From the NCBI GenBank assembly GCA_024752435.1, contig CP103034.1, forward strand, positions 1,488,001 through 1,552,000: a stretch of 64,000 nt of DNA. Reading direction: 5' to 3'. The stretch is from Allantophomopsis cytisporea (lineage: Eukaryota; Ascomycota; Leotiomycetes; Phacidiales; Phacidiaceae). Positions 11,092 to 20,615 of the stretch are shown in pieces. The translations under genes and the position numbers were made by a program. The notes below the pieces were generated by a model that was not told the origin of the DNA, did not search any database, and saw only the letters and a program-made list of their open reading frames with translations. The stretch's first letter is position 1; each line of letters opens with the position of its first letter.

Positions 11092-12391
11092 ATGTTTGAA
11101 GTCAACAAGGCCCTTAATATCACCGTCTCTGAGGCGGTATTGACCCCTCCAAACAGCATTTCAGATGGAGATTTTGATTTCAAAGGTATTGGGCCCCTAT
11201 CACACATTTACATGTGTCGACAGCTAAAGTGTTTGAAAGGAGATGCAACAGGCCGAATCATTTCGGCCAAGCAATTGCGATCGCAAATAGTACCAGTAAG
11301 TACACATCTCATATGAAAGCTCATCAGTACCTAATCACTTATAGTCGGAAATATCTTTGGAAGTGACTGCGAAGGGACGCGCAGAAGCCATCTCCATTAT
11401 CTCAGGGCTCTCAGACCGGCTTCTCATCCTTATCGGTCCTTGCTCTATCCATGATACCGATGCAGCTCTGGAGTATGCATCTCTCTTGAAATTGCTTGCT
11501 GTAGAGTACAAGGATGACTTGTGTATCATTATGCGCGCTTATCTCGAGAAGCCACGCACAACAGTTGGCTGGAAAGGCCTGATCAATGATCCTTTTCTTA
11601 ACGAAACCTTCAATATCTCAAGTGGCCTCCAAATCTCTCGCCAGGTGTTTGCAGATATCACGAATCTCGGTCTCCCAATCATCACAGAACTTCTGGATAC
11701 CATGTCTCCTCAGTACTTGGATGACTTGATTGCTATGGGGGCCATCGGTGCCAGAACCACTGAGTCGCAGCTTCACCGACAGCTAGCAAGTGGAGTACCA
11801 TTCCCAGTGGGGTTCAAGAACGGCACCAACGGGAGCCTGAAAGTCGCTACTGATGCCATGAAGGCTGCAGCCAGCCCGCATCATTTCATTGGCATTAGCG
11901 ATAATGGCCATGCAACAGTCACTAGCACGCCAGGCAATTCTGACGGCTTTGTGATCTTACGAGGGGGATCTCAGGGCCCAAATTATGATGAGGTGAGTGT
12001 TGTAAAAGCACTTTGCGATCTCGAGAAAGTAGGCGAGAAAAAGGGGCTAGTAATCGACTGCTCACATGGTAAGCTTATGCGATTGTCAACTTTCGCATGT
12101 GCGGAGACTAATTGCCGTACAGACAACTCACTCAAAGATCACCGCAATCAACCTCGTGTGGTAGAGAGTGTGGCTACACAGCTCAAGAGCGGCCAGAATG
12201 GTATTGTGGGGGTCATGATCGAGTCCAATCTCTTTGAGGGTAGGCAGGATATTCCAAGCTGCGGAGTTTCCGGTCTGCGGAAGGGTGTAAGCATCACAGA
12301 CGCCTGCATCGGATGGGAGACAACTGTACAGGTAGTCTCACAGCTTGCAGAGGCTGTTCGAGAACGCCGTCGTTACAACGCCATCATTTGA
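11092..12391 (+). CDS. Class I DAHP synthase (3-deoxy-7-phosphoheptulonate synthase)
   Basis: Condenses phosphoenolpyruvate with erythrose 4-phosphate, the entry step of the shikimate pathway to Phe, Tyr and Trp; cytosolic. Exons 11092-11295, 11345-12068, 12123-12391 (introns 49 and 54 bp) encode 398 residues, close to the usual 350-400. Motifs occur in order: GPCSIHD, KPRTTVGWKGLINDP, GARTTESQ, PVGFKNGT, LRGG, DCSHDNSLKDHRNQP (formed by splicing intron 2), GVMIESNL, SITDACIGWE. These include the metal and substrate residues of the AroF/G/H and ARO3/4 type, so it appears functional. Its position beside an arylpyruvate-dimerising synthetase suggests a cluster-dedicated isoenzyme that boosts aromatic precursor supply, probably in addition to housekeeping copies elsewhere. 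Feedback sensitivity cannot be judged by eye. Confidence 0.95.
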
Positions 12392-13125
12392 TCGGACGCA
12401 ATTCCCATGCAGGAGGGGGGCGTAACTGATTGTATGAAGAGAGTATCTTATTGATTTCGGTGACTCATATTACTATAGACTATAAAGTTTTGATTCATCA
12501 CAAAATTTGCGACCCAAGATCTTCCGGTGACATGAGTTGAAGAAAATAAAGAAATTGTACCCAGATTGGGAATTGTGTGCTTCTATAACGTACCTTGAAG
12601 TGACACAAATCTCGATAGTATGGTGAATGTGTGTGTGACATCAAACACCTCAGATTGTGCACACGTTACATCGTTTAAGTCGCAAACTCTAGACAACATC
12701 TAGATCTAGATCGGGCATATGAGTGTGTTGTGTAATGATAACACGTGATTATACGAGTGCGAAGGGCGTGCTTATGTCAAAAGATGCTGATGAAAGTACT
12801 GCCGATAGCTAAATGCGGAATACACAACGATGCTGACATGCTACGAAAAATGAGATCTGATTATAAACAATAAAATTTAATTTCGAACCCTATCTGCAGC
12901 AACAGTAAGTCTTACGAACATGAGTTATCCATAGTTGAGCTCATTAGTCCGACGGATATCCTTGGGGTCAAGACATTTACTCTTGGTATAACGTAGTGCT
13001 CATCGGGGAGTAAGCTCCAAGGTAAGAACTAAAATGAAGCATATAAGATCCAGAGACCATCCAAATTGTAGCAACATTGTGGTTCAACGAAAAGTCTCTT
13101 GAAACTTGATATTAGTTCTTCGAAG
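12392..13125. promoter_or_regulatory. Intergenic / promoter region of the NRPS-like gene
   Basis: No coding sequence recognised. CACGTG lies at 12742-12747, and a TATA-like ATATAAG at 13041-13047 is about 80 bases before the start codon. The left third is the 3' flank of the DAHP synthase gene. Confidence 0.45.
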
Positions 13126-15891
13126 ATGGCTCCAAAAACTTTGATTGATCTACTTGAACAGGCAGCAGCCGGGCATCCAGAAAAGGGGCTCATCATCTAC
13201 CCACCTGGAAGACTCGAAGAATCGCCAGTTCATATCTCATATCCTACTCTCTTGCTAGAATCGCTCTCAAAATCCGCTCTCATTCGAAGTGTTCTGCCGG
13301 ATTCTGAGAAGCCCATCGTATTGCTACATTTCACCAATCACCAAGATTCCTTGACATGGTTTTGGGCTTCCGTTAATGCCCATGCAATCCCGTGCATCTC
13401 AACACCCTTCGCAAATGATCTTGATCAACGCAAGAAACATATCGCACATCTCCAAGACCTTCTTCAGAAACCGACAATCATCACTACCCGAAACCTTGTC
13501 AAAGACTTTTGCGATGTCGAAGGTCTCAATATCCATGCAGTTGAGGATCTTGTCGAGACCCCAAACAAAAAGAGCTTCTCAAGCCGCCCTACTTCCGACG
13601 ACATTGCAGCATTAATGCTCACATCTGGTTCCACGGGCAATTCTAAAGCTGTTGCCCTCCGTCATCATAGGGTTATCGCCGCCATCGCCGGCAAGAGCAC
13701 CTACCATGACATGACACCTTCCCACACATTCCTCAACTGGATCGGCCTCGACCACGTCGCCAACCTAACGGAAATCCATCTTCAAGCAATGAGATTGGGT
13801 ACGGATCAAGTACATGTCCAAGGTTCGGATATCGTGCCATCACCACTCAAATTCCTAGAACTCATCCACAAACATCGTGTGGCCTACACCTTCGCGCCAA
13901 ACTTCTTCCTTGCCAGCTTGAGGAAGATCCTCGATGAGAGACAAGATGAATCTGACAACTGGGATATCTCCTGCTTGCAAGCACTGATATCTGGTGGCGA
14001 AGCCAACGTCGTTGAGACATGTGCGGCTTTGACCTCACAGCTCATGAGATTTGGTGCACCAGACACATTCATCAGACCCGGTTTCGGCATGACAGAAACA
14101 TGTGCGGGTTCCATCTATAGCAAGGACCAGCTACTCTCCGACATAACACAAAAACTCGAGTTTGCCTCGCTCGGCTCTTGTATCCCAGGCATGCAGATGC
14201 GCATCTCGCGCGCAAACGGCACGCTCGCCCAGGCAGACGAGGAAGGCAACCTAGAAGTTGCCGGCACAATGGTATTCAGCGAGTACTTCAACAATGCCAC
14301 AGCGACATCTGAATCCATCACCCCAGACGGCTGGTTCAAAACCGGCGACTTGGCTACGCTCTCACCAACAGGTAATCTACGCATGACTGGCCGCGCCAAA
14401 GACACAATCAACATAAACGGCGTGAAACACTCCCCTTCAGAGCTTGAGACCTGCCTCGAGGAGTCGCGCATCCCAGGCCTGACCCCGTCGTACAGCGTCG
14501 TCTTCCCCCACCGCCCCTCAGGCTCAGACACAGAAGTAATCTGTGTGGTCTACCTCCCATCCTACGCACCCAGCGACGGCGCAGCCCGCCTCGCAACCGC
14601 AACCTCCATCTCACGCGCGATCTTCGCGCTAATCAGTGTACGACCTTTCAAAATCCTGCCGTTGGACAAAACCCTTCTCGCGAAATCCTCACTGGGTAAG
14701 CTTTCGCGCGCCAAGATCCGCACAGCGTTCGAGGAGGGCAAGTATGATGCACATATGCGCATCGACGCTCAGCACATTGCACAGCACCGCTCGGCATCGT
14801 ACCACGCCCCGGAGACGGAGACACAGCAGGTTATCCTGGATGTCTTCGAGGAGGTGTTCATGCTATCTGCTGAGGAAATTGGGGGAGTAGACGGCGATCT
14901 ATTCGCACTTGGCATGTCGTCCATTGACATCTTGAAGCTCAAGCATCAGTTGCAGATCCGGTTGACGCTTAACTCAGACTTGTCTATCACACTGTTTTTC
15001 GGCTGTCAGACTATTCGCGCTCTCGCTACTGCCATCGAGGATGCGCAGACAAAAGCATATGACCCTGTTGTCGTTCTCCAGCCTGACGGTTCTAAAGTTC
15101 CATTGTGGCTTGTTCATCCTGGCATGGGTGAGATTCTTATTTTCATGGATCTGGCTCGCTACATCACCGACCGCCCGGTTTACGCTTTGCGTGCGCGCGG
15201 CTTCGAGGCGGCGGATGACTGCTTCGTGAGTATCGCTGAAGCTGTCGAGACTTATGTCGCCGGTATGAAGCGCTTGCAACCGCATGGACCTTATGCGATT
15301 GCGGGTTACTCTTTTGGAGGTATATTAGCGTTCGAAGTTGCAAAGGTGCTTGAGGCGCAGGGAGACGAGGTGAAGTTCTTAGCTAGCATTGACCAGCCGC
15401 CACATTTCAAGGAGAGGGCGAGAGGGTATGATTGGTACGAAGTGTGTCTTTCCGTCGCCATTTTTGCACAGTTGGTTTCGGAAAAGCATGCATATGAGAT
15501 TCTGCCAGTTATGCGTAGTTTGAGTTATGACGAGGTTGTGGATCATATCTTTGACATTGCGCCGCAAGACAGGATTGTGGAGTTGGCGATGACGAAGGAA
15601 AGATTGACGCGTTGGGCAGATTTGGCGTATCGATTGAAGATCATTGCTTGGGACTATGAGCCCAAAGGTACTGTGCCGTGCTTGGATGTATTTTATGTTG
15701 AGCCGTTGCCCCAGGTCGCGGATACCATGGAGGAGTGGTTCGATGATCATTTGAGTAAGTGGAGTGAATTTGTCAGGGGGCAGACAAAATACCATCGTAT
15801 GCAAGGATTGCATGCTACGTTGATCAGCCAGCCTAATGTTGTTGGGTTTCAGAAATTGGTTAAGGGTTTGCTTGCTACGCGTGGTTTGTAG
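13126..15891 (+). CDS. NRPS-like A-T-TE synthetase, arylpyruvate-dimerising type
   Basis: Cytosolic enzyme expected to activate an aromatic alpha-keto acid (phenylpyruvate or 4-hydroxyphenylpyruvate), hold it on a carrier, and let the thioesterase join two units into a terphenylquinone, furanone, butyrolactone or dioxolanone. Single exon, 921 residues; the ATG at 13126 gives the usual short N-terminus. The adenylation domain has LTSGSTGNSKAV, the family-typical NWIGLDHVANLTEIH, GMTETCAG, GWFKTGDLA, GRAKDTININGVKHSPSE and a C-terminal SSLGKLSRAK lysine. The carrier domain has LGMSSIDIL with Ser599 as phosphopantetheine site. The thioesterase has HPGMGEI, GYSFGG (Ser729) and a PPHFKERARG segment, with a late GLHA histidine. 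No condensation domain is present, as in TdiA, AtrA or MicA-type enzymes. The exact product cannot be read from the sequence. Confidence 0.92.
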   Translation: MAPKTLIDLLEQAAAGHPEKGLIIYPPGRLEESPVHISYPTLLLESLSKSALIRSVLPDSEKPIVLLHFTNHQDSLTWFWASVNAHAIPCISTPFANDLDQRKKHIAHLQDLLQKPTIITTRNLVKDFCDVEGLNIHAVEDLVETPNKKSFSSRPTSDDIAALMLTSGSTGNSKAVALRHHRVIAAIAGKSTYHDMTPSHTFLNWIGLDHVANLTEIHLQAMRLGTDQVHVQGSDIVPSPLKFLELIHKHRVAYTFAPNFFLASLRKILDERQDESDNWDISCLQALISGGEANVVETCAALTSQLMRFGAPDTFIRPGFGMTETCAGSIYSKDQLLSDITQKLEFASLGSCIPGMQMRISRANGTLAQADEEGNLEVAGTMVFSEYFNNATATSESITPDGWFKTGDLATLSPTGNLRMTGRAKDTININGVKHSPSELETCLEESRIPGLTPSYSVVFPHRPSGSDTEVICVVYLPSYAPSDGAARLATATSISRAIFALISVRPFKILPLDKTLLAKSSLGKLSRAKIRTAFEEGKYDAHMRIDAQHIAQHRSASYHAPETETQQVILDVFEEVFMLSAEEIGGVDGDLFALGMSSIDILKLKHQLQIRLTLNSDLSITLFFGCQTIRALATAIEDAQTKAYDPVVVLQPDGSKVPLWLVHPGMGEILIFMDLARYITDRPVYALRARGFEAADDCFVSIAEAVETYVAGMKRLQPHGPYAIAGYSFGGILAFEVAKVLEAQGDEVKFLASIDQPPHFKERARGYDWYEVCLSVAIFAQLVSEKHAYEILPVMRSLSYDEVVDHIFDIAPQDRIVELAMTKERLTRWADLAYRLKIIAWDYEPKGTVPCLDVFYVEPLPQVADTMEEWFDDHLSKWSEFVRGQTKYHRMQGLHATLISQPNVVGFQKLVKGLLATRGL

Positions 15892-16092
15892 TTTTGGCTT
15901 TTATAGACGATATCAGATTCAATCTCACTAAGTAGGTACTATGCAAACATCCATCTGTGACAATACCAACCACAAGTAGTATGAGTTCAGACTTAGCTAT
16001 GCTAGCTATACACAATATCATGCCGTAACAAGTCTGCTGGGTATGTACATAGTTTTTGACTTTGAACAAGCGATTGAAAACATGCGCATAGT

Positions 16093-17268
16093 TTACTGGT
16101 CTCCCTTCCAGTAATCGGTACCATTGAAATAGAAGACAGCAGTTCCATTTACCAAAGGAGCATAGCACTTTGAGACGGCCTATAAGGTATCAGAATAGTA
16201 GAGCAGGCTAAGTGACATTTCGACTTACATCAAGCGTATTATTCTTGTTCAACTGAATGCCCGTTATTACATCCGAAACAAGTGTCGACAGGATAGGAGC
16301 GTCATGAGATGTGTCTCCAGTCAGACTGTTTGCAAGATCCTGTTCAGCAGCTTGAGCTGTTGCATACTATCGTTCAGTGTCAGTTGTGGTTCTGAGGCTC
16401 TTTATGACTTCAACAATTGGATCCAACTTACTTTCTTCAACCCAGCAACAACTGCATTACCTGCAGGAGTCAATTCCTGGTTGAACTCTCTAATCTTAAT
16501 ACCAAATGCAATATCCGAAAGTAATACTGCCTTCCCAGCAGCAAAAGCTGTGGCATTGATAGGGTTAGCAGCCTCAATGGCCTGCAGATCCTTCGTGGCA
16601 TTAAGTTCACCATACTGAGCAAGAATGTTGATTTCAATGCCAGCGACGAGAGCATCAACTTGGGGCGAGCAAGCATATTTGGCGTTGGTCGCCCAGTCAG
16701 TTGGTTTGACATCTCCTTTGGACGTGGTGGTGGCGGATGCGGTGGTGGTATCATCCTTACCGTCACTCTTGGTGGATGTCGAGAAGGTTGAAGGGAAAGA
16801 TGTTGGGAAGGTGTACTCCGTTGACCAGGCAGATGGAGTGGATGTTAGAATTGAGCCGGTGGACTCGGGAAGTGGCGTGTACGCGGTCTGGTCATCCGTG
16901 TCATCTCTCTTGCTTAGTACTGTAGACGAGGCACTAGGATGACATGCCCAGTTGCCTGGACCCTTACCACCCCAGTTGGCCGGACCTTTACCGCCCCAGT
17001 TTGCCGGCTTTCCAGCCCAGGATGTGAGAGCATCGTGATCTTTCATCCACGAACTTGATCCTTTTCCTGACCACGACGTTGGAGTTGGATGGTCCGTGGT
17101 CCATGAACATGCCCAATTATCTGACCAAGATGTTGGTGTTGCTGTGTGCTCTGACCATGTAGTTGACCAGGTAGTAGATACTGGACCATGCTGGCCGAAG
17201 CCGGCGTTGAATCTTGCAGCTGATACAAAAGACGCAAAGAGACAAAGAGAAGAGTATTGAGATAACAT
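16093..17268 (-). CDS. Secreted repeat-containing cell-wall-like protein
   Basis: Family not recognised with certainty. Exons 17268-16432, 16366-16229, 16179-16093 (introns 65 and 49 bp) give 353 residues. A signal peptide (about residues 1-17) is followed by a Trp/Thr/Ser-rich region with repeated TPTSWS units and a tandem NWGGKGP-type repeat, then a KR site that could be a processing point, then a Ser/Thr-rich linker. The C-terminal half (from about residue 200) is a compact, mostly helical Ala/Leu-rich domain with two cysteines, somewhat reminiscent of galactomannoprotein/HsbA-like surface proteins. It converges on the synthetase gene with 201 bp between the stop codons. A role at the cell surface is inferred from the signal peptide and composition only. 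Confidence 0.75.
16945..17010 (-). repeat. Tandem 24-bp coding repeat (NWGGKGP units)
   Basis: Within the secreted protein gene, about two and a half copies of a 24-bp unit encode successive NWGGKGPA/G repeats. Synonymous differences between units show the repeat is kept at protein level. It could vary in copy number between strains. Confidence 0.65.
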
Positions 17269-18381
17269 AGTGATATTATAGGATTTTTAAATTGGAATAT
17301 ACCTATTGAAAAGATGTCATATCCAACCTTCGAACGTCGTAGAAGTTGTGTTATATACTCCTTTCTCGACGCGCGTTACCGGTCACTACGAACGCCATTT
17401 TGCGTACATATAACGGTAGCCTTAACGGCGTGTCTCGCAGAGAAAGCTATAATCAAGTGATATGCCTAAAAAGATATGATACCACCTCGACTACGTATCC
17501 AGGTCCAGCCATAGTCAGTTTTCTGACGCGTTTCGGGGTTCGACGTGGGGAAATTTGGAGCTAGTCGGCGGAATCTGTGGTCGAAGAGGAAAATCGTTCA
17601 GAATGTGGACAAGTGAAGGACGTATATATTCGTTGGTGCATATCATCATGCGATGACCAGAGTTGTGAGAGTCAGAAGAATAATGCAGATAAGTTTGACT
17701 TCTTGTTGGTCGATGCACCAATGCATGGTCAATTGAAGTGGATTGTTGTAGTGGACTGACTCACTTCACTTGAGTGCACTAGCTGATGTTATGATATGAA
17801 GTGAGGAGATCTGGAGTCCGGAATGTTGGAAGTCGGTGATCGAGACTCCGGAGTTGCGATAATTATGAAGTAGACGAGAATAGACAAGACCAGCCATGAT
17901 ATTAGGTACCACGCACGTGACAAGGAAGATGACTCGTCACGGGATGAGGTACATAAGATGGATAGTCACGGGATACAATATGTGTGTACCTTACCTAGAT
18001 AGTCACCTCGCTACCTCCCTCCCTCATGATGGTATGTGAGGGTAAGCTGATGTTGCAGGAAACTAATGTAGGCAACGTAAGCTTAAGCTGACTGCTTGCA
18101 ATAAGAGAGCGACCAATCATCAACCACGTCTTTACACTCACGTGAGCGGGAGCGGACATAATATCTACCACCGTTCCCGCTCTTGAGTAATATGATAAAA
18201 TGGTCATCTCATCTCTCTCCGGACTGCGAATATATTTTATCTTCCGTTCCCTTGATATACTTAGCAATCATACTCGTAGTGCTCGGCAATTGCATACACG
18301 CTACGTATTCTTTTCTGTGGTATCGAAGTTCCGGTTGCTGATATCGAGACACACCGTATTGATGCGCAGACCGATCGACTC
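17269..18381. promoter_or_regulatory. Divergent promoter region, secreted protein / regulator 2
   Basis: No gene recognised. The decanucleotide GTCACGGGAT occurs twice as a direct repeat (17936-17945 and 17965-17974). CACGTG occurs at 17914-17919 and again inside a palindromic TCACGTGA at 18138-18145. These lie 240-470 bases before the regulator start and may be control sites. Confidence 0.45.
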
Positions 18382-20615
18382 ATGGATCTTCACGCACAGC
18401 CACTACTACCACCGGTGAATGCAGCAGCGCCGACCCGAGCATGCCAATGCTGTGCCATCGCCAAATCAAAATGTGTACCACAACCAGGCACTACCAATGG
18501 AACTTGTGCAAGGTCTGATATTATGCAATTATTCTACTGATCTATGGAGAGCTGGATGACCTGACTGTGCGGCAGATGTGCACGGTTGAAAAAGAATTGT
18601 GTTCCGGCGCCTTGTGCTGTTCGGAAGAAGAAGGCTTTTAGACAAACGTATGATACTTATACTTCCTTTCCCTTATTGTCAGTAATTGTATGGACGGCTC
18701 TGACAATTTTACAGTCGTACGGCAAAGCTGGAAGAGAAACTTGAATCTCTCGTGTCTCTTTTGTCCACTTCGCAACAGACAGTTCTCCGCTCAGAAGATG
18801 TGCACATGGTGAGAGCTCAGGAATCTGCGCTGGCACCACGAACAACTGCTATCGAACTTGAACCACTGGTTAATAGCGATGCCGGCGAGAAAATTAGTGA
18901 TGTAGTATCCATACCACTTGTCTCGCACCATCGAGACTCTTTGCCTGAAGCTGGAACGTCGGATTTTCAATACCCTGCCCCGCCTAATCCCCCTGGCTCT
19001 GTCTTGGACTTCTCTCCGGCCTTGGACCCTTCACCTTCAGAGGCCACTGTAATTTTGAACCTCTTCCGGAACAAATTTATCCTATCGTTTCCTTTTGTGG
19101 TCATTCCACCAGAAATGTCCCCACAAGAGCTCAAGCGTAAAAAGCCACATCTATATCGTAGCGTCATGATGGTTGCATCTTATCATCAGCCTCTCAAGCA
19201 AGTAGGCATGGGCAAGGAGATCGTAGAGAGTCTCACTAGGAGTGTGGTCATGAATGGTGAGAAGACATTAGACTTGTTGCAGGCTTTGCTGGTTTATTGT
19301 TCTTGGTATGTTTCGAAGTCTAATTCGGCTTCATCATCTCCGCCGCTGTAACCTATATTTATCGAGTTTAGACTAATATCTGACTCTCGAATTGCACAGG
19401 CACTTTTACCATTTCAATGTCAACCCGCGGATGACTAGCATTCTTCATCTCGCAGTTGGCGTTATGTATGACCTGCGTCTAAACACAGCGCATTATAATG
19501 AAGGCGACGATATCTTCTGCTATGCAAGAGCCATTACATTTGAGTCCCAAACGGAGAAGGAGACATGTGTTAGTGACGAACAAAGGGCATATCTGGGATG
19601 TTGGTTTTCCGTCTCAACGTAAGTCTTACCATTTAATGAATATTGGGTACCATGCTAATGGTTTCATCTCAGAGTATCTCACTCCTTCAGAAGAATAGAT
19701 AGTATTCGATATTCCCCATATATTGATGCTTGCTGCGATGCCCTATCGGCAGCAGCAGAATATCCTACGGATGCGCTTATGGTCGCGAGCATACGCGTGC
19801 AATGCATCACCGAAAGAATCCAGGATGCCTTCGCGACACGACTCTCGCACCAGAAAACACCACTGACAGTACCCGTAGACATGCCCATAAAGCTTTTCGA
19901 GGAAGAGCTACAGTCACTCAAAGATTCCATGCCGCTCAGCATTCAAGAAGACAGTACGTCTCCCCACCATTCGAAGGCCCCTACTCATCTACAACAAGCT
20001 AACCTGCCTCCAGTCCTCTTCCAAACCCATTACCACAACGCCACCACCCACCTCTACGAAATTGCCATCTCACAATCCTCTCTAGCAGCATACAGTACGG
20101 CCTGCTCGCGCATCGAAATTTTATACTCCGCCCTCCTCGCCTGCCAATCATTCTTCACCGCCTACATCTCCATCCCCATAGCCAACTACCCCTATATCTG
20201 CTTCCTAAACTTTGCGCGTCTCTCCCACGCCCTTGTAGTAGTCTTCAAGCTATCACTACTGAAAGCGCCGGGCTGGGATACGGCGCATGTGCGGAGCCAG
20301 GTAAACTTACTCGAATATATTGACGCTCTCGATGAAAATTTTCTGCTGGCTTCTAGAGATATCGACTATAGGGGCGAGATGAAGCGGACAGATGCTTTTA
20401 GTCGCTGTGTGTGGAAGTTGAGAAAGGCGAAGCTTTGGTATGAGCAAAAGGTTAAAGCGGAGGAAAGGGAGAGAGAGAAGGAAAGAGAGAAGGAGGGTGG
20501 TGTAGGAAGTGCGACGATGGTGGGTGAGGTACCACTGGAGGTTGTTTTTCAGGATGATCCGTATGATGAAAGTTATTGGGAGCAATTTTTGATGGATTTT
20601 GGGACTATAAATTAG
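18382..20615 (+). CDS. Zn2Cys6 fungal transcription factor
   Basis: Nuclear DNA-binding regulator. Six exons (18382-18512, 18576-18647, 18715-19305, 19400-19618, 19673-19953, 20014-20615; introns 54-94 bp) encode 631 residues. The N-terminal cluster has spacing C21-x2-C24-x6-C31-x10-C42-x2-C45-x6-C52; the fourth to sixth cysteines are joined by splicing intron 1. It is followed by a basic KKK stretch and a short coiled coil (AKLEEKLESLVSLL) for dimerisation, then a long helical middle region. The fifth intron, 19954-20013, is a multiple of three and would be missed by simple ORF calling; it has GTACGT, GCTAAC and CAG signals. Near the C-terminus is a highly charged EERE/KEREK stretch. Target genes are unknown; it may control the synthetase region or the secreted-protein gene it diverges from. 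Confidence 0.9.

Noticed and set aside
13884..14762. Several open frames on the minus strand across the synthetase gene
   Set aside because: They are antisense shadows of a well-conserved coding exon and have no domain of their own.
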